A stretch of 64,000 bases of DNA from Marasmius tenuissimus (taxonomy: Eukaryota; Basidiomycota; Agaricomycetes; Agaricales; Marasmiaceae). The stretch is taken from contig JAQOTA010000031.1 in NCBI GenBank assembly GCA_029532415.1, forward strand, positions 310,001-374,000, in the 5' to 3' direction. Below, in pieces: positions 1 to 10,528 of this stretch; positions within the stretch are counted from its first letter, which is position 1; each line of letters starts with the position of its first letter. The notes below the pieces were generated by a model. It saw nothing but the letters and a program-made list of their open reading frames with translations. It searched no databases and had not been told where the DNA came from. Position numbers and translations under genes: made by a program.

Positions 1-1267
1 AAGAATGGAGCGTCTTGATCACTAAAGCGTTAAGTGCAAGTCGATATACTTATGACATAGAAAGGATCTCGGACTCGACGTGAGGATTTCAAGCTCTGAG
101 TTCTGGCAGCGGATTCATCGATCATCCCCAAGAAAAGTCGCACCCCGTGATAGAGCAGATATAAGGGGCAAATTAGGGATGAATATACTAAAAACGCGAG
201 GGTACTAGGTGTTGACATAGTGTCCATAAAATACGACTATTAGAAGGGGACACGGTTAACCGATAGACCGAAAACATCAGTAGCGTCCGCCAGGGTAATA
301 TTTCGCTAATTAGAGGGGGAGAGACCTCAACGTCTCCGACATGACCTCTTTTCTCACAGATAATCAGGATTCCGACCTTTATAATCGAACGTAAGGATAG
401 ATGGCCAATATATCTTCCAAGTGCGTACCACAGCACCGAAGTTTTGAAACTCCAAATCAAGTGCCTCTCGGGAGTCAGATCGTAACACGACCTCTTCCGA
501 CACGTCGTCTTGGACTACTTGTCATTTGGTAACCTGTCTCGAGTAGCTAAACCTCAGATAAACCGTAGCCATAACGCATCGTTCACGGTTCGACGTTGGA
601 TTCCCACCTGGTTGTTGGTTCGGACTGATCCGAGACTGTTCCCACGGTTCAGTGCAAAGGGCAAATGCCAAAATTCGGCACTGGGAAAATAATGATCACG
701 TGGACCGCTCGTGTACTATTCTACACGGCCAAAACTGTAACATGTGTCACCAATATGTCCTTCATTTTATTTGAACCGCGTTGTCATAATATGCTCTAAT
801 TATTGCCCGGATGTGCTCATGATAAATAGAAATCATCTCCGGTTTGGGCCTCTGCTGTCATCTCGCCGGGGTCCTCTCAGCATGTGTTGGCGACCCATTG
901 CCCATGTTGTCCCAATATGTGAGAAGTATCCGTACAATATACTGCCCGAGAAATACATATAGGCGAGTAAAGGTTGTGCTCGTCATTGTCGTCATTGTCG
1001 CCGCCGCTGCTCGATGCTGGCCAGTAACCGTCCCTAAATTTCCGGTCTGCATGTAGTCTTGAAAGAAAATAACATTCGTACGATACCGTCCTAATGAATA
1101 CATGGAAGGTAGTACTAAAATTTTATAAACTCAATCCCCCCAGCCCGCCGCCAACCCACAATCCATCAGCCCTCCTCTCAATGTCAGGTAAAAAAAAGGG
1201 TGAAAAGGAGTTGAAACACCCTAAATACCGATATGGGAAGCAAATCGAATACCCCCGTTACAAAGCC
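1..1267. other. Intergenic, no gene recognised
   Basis: Only short overlapping frames are present, none with a signal peptide, a recognisable domain or a plausible splice pattern. I see no LTR, inverted repeat or RNA gene. Homology to the tandem unit that follows begins near 1268. Confidence 0.5.
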
Positions 1268-1629
1268 GTTGGCCGAGAATCCTGCCATTTGAAGTGGGTG
1301 TTGAGGTGAATATTTGTGACTTGTGGGTGTTTAGGCTTCCCCTTTTATATGCCCGCACCTGGACGTTCTGTATATCTCCCGCTTTCACGAGCCTTTCGTA
1401 TTACTTCAAACTGGACCCAATATGACTCCCATTGTCCTCCTTCCCTATTCTTGGTCTAGTCTAGATTTTTGCCGCTCCAGCATTTCCGTTCCCGCCGAGA
1501 CCTTCAAACAAATGATGCTCAATCCGCCGTTTGTGGTCAACTTACTGTAAAGCGGTGGGGTAGACGGCGATTTCAGTGTATATTTGTTCTCTGCATTTCG
1601 AGAATACTTGGCGGGCTTGGATGTAAAGC

Positions 1630-1637
1630 TATAAAAG
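1630..1637 (+). promoter_or_regulatory. TATA box of cysteine-rich gene copy 1
   Basis: TATAAAAG lies about 88 bp before the ATG at 1718. The same element sits at a similar distance in all four copies of the family. A conserved GC-rich block (AGCGGTGGGGTAGACGGCG in copies 1 and 2) lies about 70-80 bp further upstream. Confidence 0.65.
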
Positions 1638-1717
1638 CACCTAGCACTATACACAACATATCTCACAACACCTCAGTTGTTTTGATTCATCTTTCTCTCG
1701 TCGAGTCTTTATCAATC

Positions 1718-2175
1718 ATGCGCTTTGCTGCTATTGCATTCGTCCTCGCTGCGGTCGGCTTTGTTGCTGCCAATCCGCTGGCCCCTCGACAAGATCAGGA
1801 AGAACCGATTTGTTAGTAGCGTCCCCTGCTCTTCTTCGTGTCACTCTGGATGCTGACAGGGACTGATATCTCCTCAATTAGCTTGCGCAAATGGAAGTGT
1901 GAGTGATAATCATCTTCTCGATGCATTCAATCACGAGCTCATATATATATTCGCTTTGACAGGGATGTAAATCTTGACCCTGACCAGTGACCATTATCTT
2001 CCAGTCTACTCACGTATCGCCCAATTCTAGGCCCTCCTTACCAAAATTATATGTGCTGTGGACCCATAGAAATTGCTACGTAGGTGTACCTTGCCAATCT
2101 TCGATGATTGGTTGAACTTGCTAATTGCCTGGATGCCATAGCTGTCACAAAGACGTCGAGATGTGCATCTTCTGA
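1718..2175 (+). CDS. Small secreted six-cysteine protein, copy 1
   Basis: Model: join(1718..1811,1882..1898,1963..1966,2031..2079,2142..2175), 65 aa. Residues 1-19 form a signal peptide (MRFAAIAFVLAAVGFVAA). A short propeptide ending in Pro-Arg-Gln follows, suggesting processing after Arg. The mature part holds six Cys spaced C-x5-C-x7-CC-x7-C-x6-C, the spacing of inhibitor cystine knot peptides. All four introns are GT-AG (donors gttagt, gtgagt, gtaaat, gtaggt). Exon 3 is only 4 nt (ggat) and supplies the T of the second Cys codon; without it the frame hits a stop at once. The same structure holds in copies at 3355, 25032 and 50147, which is the main support. The function is unknown. It is not a hydrophobin (those have eight Cys in another pattern). 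Confidence 0.75.
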
Positions 2176-2581
2176 ACGCGGGAGGTCTTGAACATGGGGT
2201 ATTGTACTTTTTTAATTCTTACTTGGCAAGGCGGGTTATAAAATGGATTGGTTCTGATACTACCTGTTACCGCTCTGAGTCAACGTACTAACTCCCAGGA
2301 GCCATACCGCTCGGCTATCCCGGTCCGTGACAATCTGAGCTATGAATGATAGTGCTTGAGCCCCAATTCGAGCTGAAAGATGTTCATTCTTGGGTATTAG
2401 CTGATGGTTAACGCTGAGTGCTGTTCGAGCACATAAGCTGGTCACACAAGACCGGAATCCCCGCCTTCTGAAACCTCGGAGAAACTTGATGACCTGCCGT
2501 CGGCGCGTCCCTTGATTTCGGATAACTCCAGTGATCGCCGCCTGGTGACAGCCTCGTGCACGACTCGTTCCCTACTGCCAC

Positions 2582-2807
2582 CATGATCATCTGAGTCCAA
2601 AAATCCTAGCGGAGATATTTGAACCAGTAAGTGTCTCTTGCATTGAAATTGTCAATGCTCACCCCTTCGAGTTGACAGATCCATGACACCTCACGACATA
2701 CGATTTTTTCGCTTCTACGAGTCAACAAATGTATCTCCGATGCTGCCTTGCCCTTTGTCTACCGGGAGCTATCATTCGACTTTACCCTATATCATACGGA
2801 TGACCGA
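2582..2807 (+). pseudogene. Truncated F-box gene 5' fragment
   Basis: This is the unit-1 counterpart of the intact gene at 4219. The ATG at 2582 is followed almost at once by a TGA, because part of exon 1 is missing or altered. The remainder (ILAEIFEP-like segment, intron with donor gtaagt, and exon 2 starting Ile-His-Asp-Thr) aligns with the intact gene until homology stops near 2807. Leu-Leu-Arg-Val-Asn-Lys and Pro-Phe-Val-Tyr-Arg-Glu are readable. No functional product is expected. Confidence 0.8.
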
Positions 2808-3268
2808 AAAAGTTCGATCTTTATCAAGTTTCTTATGGGGAAAAGGAAGCTTTCTCAGTTCAAGAAATTAGTGCCATCGAACAAATATTAGTGGTGTCGA
2901 AATCATTGACCGAGAATCCTACCAATTGAAGTGGGCATTCAGGTGAATATTCGGGACTTGTGGGTGGAAGGACTGCCCTTTTTCATATACCCGTGCCTGG
3001 GTGTTCTGCGTACCTCCTGGTTTTACGAACTTCTCGTATTATCTCAGACCTGGACCCAATATAACTCCCATTGTCCTCCTTCCCTGTACTTGGTCTAGTC
3101 TGGATTGTGCTGCTCCCGCATTTCCTGTCCCGCCGAGACCTTCAAATGAATAACGCCCGACTTGCCGTTTGTAGTGAACTTACGTGTAAAGCGGTGGGGT
3201 AGACGGCGGTTTCAGTGTACATTCATTCCTTGCATTCTGAGAATACTTGGCAGGCTTGACTGTAAGGC

Positions 3269-3276
3269 TATAAAAG
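3269..3276 (+). promoter_or_regulatory. TATA box of cysteine-rich gene copy 2
   Basis: TATAAAAG about 86 bp upstream of the ATG at 3355, in the same context as in copy 1. Confidence 0.65.
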
Positions 3277-3354
3277 CACCTAGCACTATACACAATATAT
3301 CTCACAACACCAGTTGCTTTGATTCACCGTTCCCTCGTCGAGTCTTCATCGATC

Positions 3355-3810
3355 ATGCGCTTCACTGCTATTGCATTCGTCCTCGCTGCGGTCGGCTTTG
3401 TTGCTGCCAACCCGCTTGTCCCTCGCCAGAGTCAGGATGAACCAATTTGTCAGTAACGTCTCTGCTCTTCCCTGTACCACTCTGGATATTGACCGTGACT
3501 GGCTTTTTCCTCAATTAGCTTGCGCAAATGGAAAAGTGAGTGATAATCATCTTCTCGATGCATCCGATCACGAGCTCATGTATATATACTCGCTTTGACA
3601 GGGATGTGAATATCGACTCTGACCCGTGACCATTGCCTTCCAGTCCACTCACGTTATTGCCCATCTCTAGGCCCTCCCAACCAAAACTATACGTGCTGTG
3701 GACCCATAGAAATTGCTACGTAAGTACCTTGCCAATTCTCGGTGGTTGGAACTAACTGATTGCCCGGATGCCATAGCTGTGAAAAAGACGTTGAGGTGTG
3801 CATCTTCTGA
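3355..3810 (+). CDS. Small secreted six-cysteine protein, copy 2
   Basis: Model: join(3355..3448,3519..3535,3602..3605,3671..3719,3777..3810), 65 aa. It has the same five-exon layout and exon lengths as copy 1 (94, 17, 4, 49 and 34 nt), with donors gtcagt, gtgagt, gtgaat and gtaagt. The signal peptide is nearly identical to copy 1 and the propeptide again ends in Arg-Gln. Mature cysteine spacing is C-x5-C-x7-CC-x7-C-x6-C, and the core CCGPIEIAT is shared. Differences from copy 1 fall at non-Cys positions, which suggests the fold is maintained. It lies about 410 bp upstream of the intact F-box gene. The product is predicted to be secreted; its role is unknown. Confidence 0.78.
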
Positions 3811-4218
3811 ACGCGAGAGGTCTGAAACGCAGAGTGTTGTACTTCTTCTATTGCTTACTTGGCGAAGCGGGTTACAAAATGCATCGGTTCTGATACCACC
3901 TGTTACCCAGCTCTGAGTCAACGTACTAAATCCCAGCAGCCATACCGCTCGGGCTATCCGTGACGATTTAGGCTATGAATTATAGGGTTTGAGCCCCAGT
4001 TCGAGCTGAAAGATGCTCGTTCTTGGGCATTCGTTGATCGTTGACGCTGAGTCCTGTTCGACCATATAAGAAGTCACCATAAGACCGAGATCCCCGCCCT
4101 CTGAAACCTCGGAGAAACTTGACGAAGCTCTGCCGTCGGCGCGTCCCTTGATCTCGGATAACTCCGGTGATCGCCGCCTGGTTACAGCCTCGTGCAGGAC
4201 TCGTTCCCTCCCACCACC

Positions 4219-5965
4219 ATGTTGACATTAGACCAGCTAAGTGCAGAAATCCTAGCGGAGATATTCGAACCAGTGAGTATCTCTTGCATTGAAAATGTCA
4301 ATGCTCAACCCTTTGAGTTGACAGGTTCATGACACCTCACGACACACGATTTTTTCGCTTCTACGAGTCAACAAGTGTATCTCCGATGCTGCCTTGCCCT
4401 TTGTCTACCGGGAACTGTCATTCGACTTTACCCTATACCATACGAATGACCCTTGTCCACCCGTTATCCAGATACTCAAAATGTTATCAATCCTACCCCC
4501 TGGATGCGCGATTTGGAAGGCAACTAGGAAGGTCACTGCTCATTCGAGATTCAGGGGAGTTTGGAAAGGCGAAGAACAGTTCTACTATAATAGGGACGGG
4601 CATCCTTACTCACCGCCGGAAGAACTCATCCAAGCAAAATGGAGCCCTCTCATCGACTTGCTGTCCCGCCTAACAGGTCTCCGCGAGGTGGTATTCGACT
4701 GCGCCGAAAGAGTTCCCATCATTCTACTCCAACTCCTCGAGGATAAACACCCATCTTGTCACCTTCACGTCAATAAGTGGACCCGTATTCGTTCTGATGT
4801 GAAGGCCAACGATCCTTATGAGGAGGCGTTGGCACGGTCACCGTGCTTGCGAAGTATAAGCGCACGATTTGCACACAATGCAGCGTCGACATTGGATTTT
4901 AACGATGCTGCCTTCCAGCGCATCTTGGCTTTGTCGCCAAACTTGGAAGAATTGAGGTATAGTAGCCGGGCTATGACAAGAGACCTGGGAGTCGCTGGAA
5001 TAGCGACGGAGATAAAGAAGTTTGAGGTGGAGAGACCAGTTAAGAAAACCAGGATGAAGAAGATCAGATGGGGGATCATGTATCATGGCCTCCTAATCCT
5101 CCAACGCTGGGAATCCTTTTTTGACCTGCGGAACATCGAGACGCTGGAATTGGGACAGGTCTACACGGATACTGAATGGCTGGACTATGCAATGGACTAC
5201 GGGATTTTCAGTGGGCTGAAACACCTGTCGTTTGTGATAGCTCACTTTCCCGTGTTCAGTCCCCAGCTTCAACTGTTCAGAACGACGCTTGGAGCCTTCC
5301 TCACCTCTCTTACCCCACTGGAATCCCTTTCGATCACTAACTATCACGAACATATTGACCTTCCCTCTATTCTCCTCCACCACGGACCAAGCTTACGTTC
5401 GTTATCTCTCCACCAAATAGCACGAACGGAAGCGCCGCGGCACCTACTCTCTCGAGATGATCTCGAGCTCATATACTCGGAGGCTCCCCGTCTAACCCAT
5501 CTAGGCATCGACCTCAACCGGACAATCGATCCAAAGTCGAACGAGATGGTCACATACAGGGTGATCTCCATCTTCTCATTCCTCCGTCACCTAACAATCC
5601 ATTACGACCTCGGAATACACCACCGATGGTCCCACCACTGTTTCCGAGGTCTCCCCATCGACAAGCGCGCCAAGAAGGATTTCGGCGCAGAGGAATTCGG
5701 GGAGATATATTCCTCGATCGATGAGACTTTTGCTCGGAACGTTTGGTGTGCCGTACAGGGTGATTCGAGGCTAGAGGAGCTGACTTTGTGTGCTGGACAA
5801 CCGGAGGATGAGTTTGGGCCTGACCATTATCCGTTCTCTCCACAAGGCTTGGATGGGCGGTGTGTTAGGAAAGTGGTGCGCGTTTCGAGGAACGAGAGGG
5901 ATGATTTGAGGGATGATTTTTGTGCTCTCGAGGTCCATGCCGTCGAATTGGGACCTCGTGAATGA
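4219..5965 (+). CDS. F-box-like / LRR-type protein (intact)
   Basis: Model: join(4219..4272,4325..5965), 564 aa, with one 52 bp GT-AG intron after codon 18. The N-terminus (LSAEILAEIFEP...HTIFSLLRVNKCISDAALPFVYREL) resembles the basidiomycete F-box-like domain, which would bind Skp1 in an SCF ubiquitin ligase. Downstream are irregular leucine-rich strands: LEELRYSS, IETLELG, LKHLSFV, LESLSITNY, LRSLSLHQ, LTHLGIDL and LRHLTIHY. This arrangement is usual for the large F-box families of Agaricomycetes, whose substrates are unknown. The start is chosen because it begins the F-box and is conserved as a region in the truncated copy at 2582. Related pseudogenes lie at 50.9-52.8, 54.2-55.6 and 58.0-59.0 kb. 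F-box assignment is by pattern, not by search. Confidence 0.8.
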
Positions 5966-6272
5966 CTAACCCATCCTATTCGTTACGGAAATATGTATTG
6001 GTAGGGTAAGCTATCTATATGAGGACTAGCACTCGTATCTCTCGGACTCTGACGACGCGATGGGACACAACCCGGCCGACGCCTTGCTTCCTGCACTCCG
6101 TCAAGTACAGACTGAGCACCTAGCTTGTCATGATCAAACCGCGACCTCGATAAGTCGCCACAACGCGCTATGGATACATCATAAAGTTTCACCTACCCAT
6201 GGGTTCTGGTTACAGACAATCCATTAGGACGAGTAACATTCATACATATTTGCGAGGAAATTACAAGCTCCT
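5966..6272. other. Convergent 3' region, nothing recognised
   Basis: About 300 bp between the F-box stop and the 3' end of the minus-strand sugar porter. No repeat, RNA gene or conserved element is seen. Confidence 0.5.
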
Positions 6273-8717
6273 TCATTTCCCATCCCCATCGTCCTCCATC
6301 TCACTTCCAGTACCAGTACCAGTACCAGCAACCACCTCTCCCCCAGCAACGACGACTTTGTCGCCGAAATCAGCAGCTATCATTTCGAGCGTTTTGCCTT
6401 TGGTTCTAGGGGGTGCGGGTACGGGTTAGAAGTGGAAGGAGAAGAAGGAGGAGGAGAAGGAGGGAGACGTACTCGGGGAAGAAGAAAAGTACCCCGAGGA
6501 AGAATATTGATGTTGTTACGACGAATACGTCTATGTTGGGGGGGAGTTGTTCAGTATAAACCAGATATGGGAACGGGGATGGAGAGGGAGGGGGGGGAGG
6601 CTTACAATAATAGTTTTCACCGATATTCGCGAAAGCCTGCACAAAGGGAGAGAGAGAGGGGGGCGTATTGAGCTCGAGCCAACGGGGAAACAGGAAGAAG
6701 GATGGCAGGACCGTGACGTACACTGGGACCCGCTTGGGTAACACCGATGTTCACGACAAAGTGAGAGAGAGATGCGAGGCCGGTTCTATGATTCGTCAGT
6801 ATGTGACATGAAGGCGAGACGAGACCGAAACCCTGGTGGCTTACATCTTGCTTCTCAAGAAGAGAGGGACGACTTCGACTCCGTATAACCACGTTGTACT
6901 GTTCAGGAATATATCTATGAGACGAACGAATGTCAGTAATTCTCTACGGCTGAAACTAGAAGAAAACGTACAATATATACTCGTAAACATATAAATCCCC
7001 AAAATCGCAAACCCAGCTCCGACTTTATTAGATCCTCCACCGAAATACCTCGCCACTAAAAGACTCAGTCACACGTGCAGAGAGAGCGAAAGACCAAAAC
7101 CAGACTTACTAACGGCCGAATAAATCAGATCCACTACTAGGAACCCACTTCCTAGGAGTAACATCCTTCTCCTCCCGAACCGATCTAAAAGTTGAATCGA
7201 TATGATGTTCATGATGAGACCTACGGTTCCGTAGATGGCTGCGAGTAAGAGACTTTTTTGGCCTGTTATTCCGAGGTTTTTGTAGAGGATTGTTTGGTAG
7301 TAGTCTGCGTACGAAGGAAGGTAAGAGGAAGGGGAGAGATGGAGAGGGAGGGGAAGGGGGGGGAGGTACGCACTGATAACATTTACCCCCGTCAACGAAG
7401 TCATAGTCTGCACGAATACTGCGACAGCTACACGTTTCTTATACTTTTGCCACGCTTCGGTTATCGAAGTGACTTCCGTCGACTGGTGACATGAATCAAC
7501 ACGGAGGGATATAAGTATGTCAAAAAAGAAATAGAACGACATTGCGAAAAACTGAAAGCTCACCTTCTCATATAAGATCTGCTCCCTCATATCCTCAAAC
7601 TCCCTCTTCACCACCGCTTCCTCCCCCTCAACCCCCACCTTCCTCCCCTTCCCACCCCCACCCCGAATCCTCCCAAACGCCCTCCTCGCATCCTCATCTC
7701 TCCCATGCTGAATCAACCACCTCGGACTATCCGGCAACACAAACTGCAACCCCAAAATCAACACGATACCTGGTGGGATCTGAAGTGCGAGTGGGAACCG
7801 CCACTGGAACGAGTTGGAGTTGGAGGAAGGGGCAAAACCGCAGAGGTAGCCGATCCAGTTGGCGGTGCATGCGCCGAGACCGATCATGTAGCCTGAGAGA
7901 CCGCCGATTGTGCCTCGGGATTCGGGTGGGCTGAATGAGGGGGGGAGGGGGGGGAAGGGGGTGAGTTGGGTATGGGTTGAAGGGGGTGAGTTGGGTATGG
8001 GTTGAAGGGGGAGAAGGGAGGGAGGGAGGACGTACGAGATTTCAGAGTTGTAGATGGGGACGGTTCCTACGAGTCCACCGCTGAAAGGAGGAAGATGATG
8101 AAAATTACGAATGGACTCCTCCCGGAGGTGTGAGGATAGAAGAACGTACACAGCGACACCGGTTAATATTCTCCCCACCAGAAACATGGCGTAGTTTTGA
8201 GCAGCGGTTTGGATGACTGTTCCAATTGTCACCTGGGGGTGGGGGAGGGTCAGTTACTTATATTATAGAACACTGAGGAGAAGACGAGAAGACGCACGAC
8301 GAGACACATCATCTGCATGAACCTTTTTCTGCCCAACTTATCTCCCAACGCCATCTGTATAATCGCACCGACGGCTTCGCCTGCGATGTAAGTCGCTACG
8401 ATGGCACCTGTCGCTGCAGCGTTGGGGTTGTTCATATCTGGGAGGTATCGATAAGATTGCCGTCGGTTGAATGAAGGGAAGGGAGGCGTACAATTCTTGA
8501 AACTGTCATGTGCGATGCTAGTCGTGATAATGCCTGTGTCGTATCTTTGAGGAGACGAATGGATGCTTAGTTCTCGGTTCTCTGACAACTGTATCCTCGA
8601 GTACTTGCCCGAAAATGAATGAACCTAGTCAAAATCAATACCAGCACGGACTAAAAATCATTCGAAGATAAACGCACCTAGCCCTGCGAATAGGCCAACC
8701 CAGAGGACATATCCCAT
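6273..8717 (-). CDS. MFS sugar porter 1 (15 exons)
   Basis: I can thread 15 exons from ATG at 8717 to TGA ending at 6273, all in frame. Start: MGYVLWVGLFAGLG, then SFIFGYDTGI. Sugar-porter signatures appear in order: GDKLGRKR (loop 2-3), GRILTGVAVG, PESRG, LPDSPRWLI, DRFGRRRMLLLGSG (loop 8-9), TWLYGVEVVPLFLRSK and PETKGKTLEMI at the C-terminus. The usual QQxxGxN motif is altered to QTMTSLTGVN. Twelve membrane helices are expected, with a role in proton-coupled uptake of a sugar or related compound; the substrate cannot be told. Intron 2 uses a GC donor (GG|gcaagt), as does the paralogue at 10.5-12.8 kb. One intron holds a 27 bp tandem duplication (about 7970-8025). The C-terminal tail has a Thr-Gly minisatellite. 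It appears functional. Confidence 0.88.
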
Positions 8718-9485
8718 CGTTTCGTTTAAACCGCGGGAGGGGAGGAGGAGGGAGGGTTATAAATTCAAGAAGGCCAGATCATTCTCCCGCTCGGCCCTTT
8801 ATAAAGGTCAAAGACTCCGGACCGTGACTTTGCACCCGAGGAAGAAGTTTACAGTGTCATATGAAGAGGGGGAAAACGTTTTTGATTGCGAAGTCATTAA
8901 AACGGCTGGCCGCTAGCACCACCACCACCTTGTGATCACTGTCAGTGAAGTCTGAGATTAGCAATGTAGAACTACTTACTGGACGATATTTGGATGCATT
9001 TACCTTCCTTCATCTTGTCGGGACAGAGGACGAAAGGATGGGACACTAAGAGGGCGAAAGATAAATAGACTGTACGCAGATACTCTCGTCGTCGTCGAGG
9101 CAAGAAGTAAGAGGTTTGCCGACGATGACGTCTGGCAGATCCGGAAGTGCGGGCCACCGGGCCATCTTTCCGCTTGAGCAATTCCAGTAACGGAATGTTC
9201 GGTGTTTACCGAATGTCCTTGAAGTCCTCATAGTCTCATTAGACCACTCTCGAGCTTCGAGATGCAGGGTATTTTAGAGCGCTGAGGACTGTAGACATGG
9301 CATCGAGACGATGAATATACAGAAAGACGACGGGAGGTTGGTCCAGTGGGCGTATGTGGGCGTGTATGGTGTCAAGTTTCCATTGTGGGAATTTCGGGTG
9401 TTCCTTTGGATACGGACAAAAGCCACGTGTTTGTCGTCATGCGTTCTTCGTTCCAACGGTCAACCACGACTCTGATTGCGCATTG
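8718..9485. other. Divergent promoter region between sugar porter 1 and GNAT gene
   Basis: A 768 bp region separates the minus-strand porter start from the plus-strand acetyltransferase start. It contains the CACCTTGTGATCAC motif described separately and no coding signal I can support. Confidence 0.6.
8926..8939. promoter_or_regulatory. Conserved motif upstream of sugar porter 1
   Basis: CACCTTGTGATCAC lies about 210 bp before the ATG. A near-identical motif lies upstream of porter 2 (12918) and of the broken porter 3 (27257). Conservation in otherwise diverged flanks suggests a regulator site; the factor is unknown. Confidence 0.4.
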
Positions 9486-10020
9486 ATGTCCAAAGATGCC
9501 TCTAGTAGTAGTACGCCCTTCATCCACCTCAAATCCCACATGCCAAGACTGACGCGCCCGTCTCTACCCTCCAGCTCCGATCATAAACATCTGCCAAATC
9601 ACCGTCGACCAAACTCTCCATCTCCGCCATACCGTCCTCTGGCCCGACTTTCCCATATCGCACGTCAAACTACCCGAAGACGACAACGGTTTTCATTTTG
9701 GCGCGTTCATCGACGATCAAACAACTCCTACCGCTGTTATATCCCTCTTCCTCGAACCTACGCCCGATGACGGCGATAAGGCAGCAGCAGCAAGGTTTAG
9801 GAAATTTGCCTGTGATCCTTCGTTTCAGGGAAAGGGAATCGGCACTCAGTTACTCAAATACACGTTTGAGCATGCGAAATTGGAGCTTGGGGTTGGTGTT
9901 GTTTGGTGCGATGCGAGGGTGGAGACGGCAGAGTGGTATGAGAGAAGGGGTATGAAGCGGTTTGGAGAGAGGTTTTGGAAGGGACCGGTTGAGTATGTGC
10001 GGATGAAGATCGATGTGTGA
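9486..10020 (+). CDS. GNAT-family N-acetyltransferase
   Basis: Model: join(9486..9504,9575..10020), about 154 aa; a donor 3 nt later (exon to 9507) is equally possible. Exon 2 starts after ctccag and enters at once a GNAT-like strand (TPIINICQITVDQTLHLRH, then TVLWPD). Motif A is clear: CDPSFQGKGIGTQLL, the Q/R-x-x-G-x-G/A acetyl-CoA pyrophosphate loop. WCDARVETAEWYERRGMKRFGE follows, the usual Y-x-x-x-G-F/M motif B. Length fits a single-domain GNAT. The acceptor substrate is not predictable. The gene lies between two sugar-porter paralogues and is transcribed away from porter 1 and towards porter 2. The 5' exon is short and less certain than the rest. Confidence 0.8.
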
Positions 10021-10528
10021 GTCGTTGGTGAGTGGACCTTCTTGTTGTGAATGTATACTCTAAATTGCGCTGAAGTACTTGTCAGAGATACCGCGAGTGT
10101 GACTGGCCTTATTCGAGGAAAAATACAACTTCCATCTCCTCTACCTCTACGTACTCCGCCTCCATAGTCCCAAAAACTTTCGTGAATCTGAACCATCCGA
10201 AGAGTATTCCCTCAGACAGCTATAGCTTACTTCCAACCCGGAGAGAGCTCGTGTTAATTATCATATTATTCTCACTCGATCTCAATGTGATCACCGTTCG
10301 AAACCCTCCCTCGCCTGCCCGAGCGCTTCGAATCCAGAAGCCCGCTTTATTCCGCCCCCGTCTCCCCCGTAATTTCTCATCCCTCTCCTTAGGCTCACTG
10401 AACGTATACTCCACGACGCCACAATATTACCTGCCCTCTTCGCTAGCACTCACCCGTATACTATCCCTCGATACATGTCCAATTCAATTTCTGGTTACAC
10501 AAGCAACTGCGAAACATCCATTCACTAT
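10021..10528. other. Convergent 3' region between GNAT gene and sugar porter 2
   Basis: About 500 bp between two stop codons facing each other. I see no gene, repeat or RNA in it. Confidence 0.5.

Larger units (their letters stand above)
1268..2830 (+). repeat. Tandem segmental duplication, unit 1
   Basis: This unit is a diverged direct repeat of 2906-4450. Both contain the same promoter block, a cysteine-rich secreted protein gene, the same intergenic stretch and the start of an F-box gene. Unit 1 breaks off near 2807 inside the second F-box exon, and about 100 bp of unrelated sequence leads into unit 2. The match is collinear by eye with scattered substitutions and small indels, so the duplication is not very recent. 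Confidence 0.85.
2906..4450 (+). repeat. Tandem segmental duplication, unit 2
   Basis: Second copy of the unit at 1268-2830. It carries the intact cysteine-rich gene copy 2 and runs into the only intact F-box gene of the window. Confidence 0.85.

Noticed and set aside
1469..1817. A 115-residue frame starting at 1469 across the cysteine-rich gene copy 1
   Set aside because: It runs through the promoter and TATA box and stops in intron 1. The conserved start in all copies is the ATG at 1718.
3355..3810. Hydrophobin as identity of the cysteine-rich family
   Set aside because: Hydrophobins have eight Cys with two CC pairs and about 100 residues. This family has six Cys, one CC pair and about 40 mature residues.
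7069..8232. A single 387-residue sugar-porter frame
   Set aside because: The open frame reads through several introns (for example the Pro-rich stretch after EISYVLPPS). The spliced model matches family motifs better and agrees with the paralogue.
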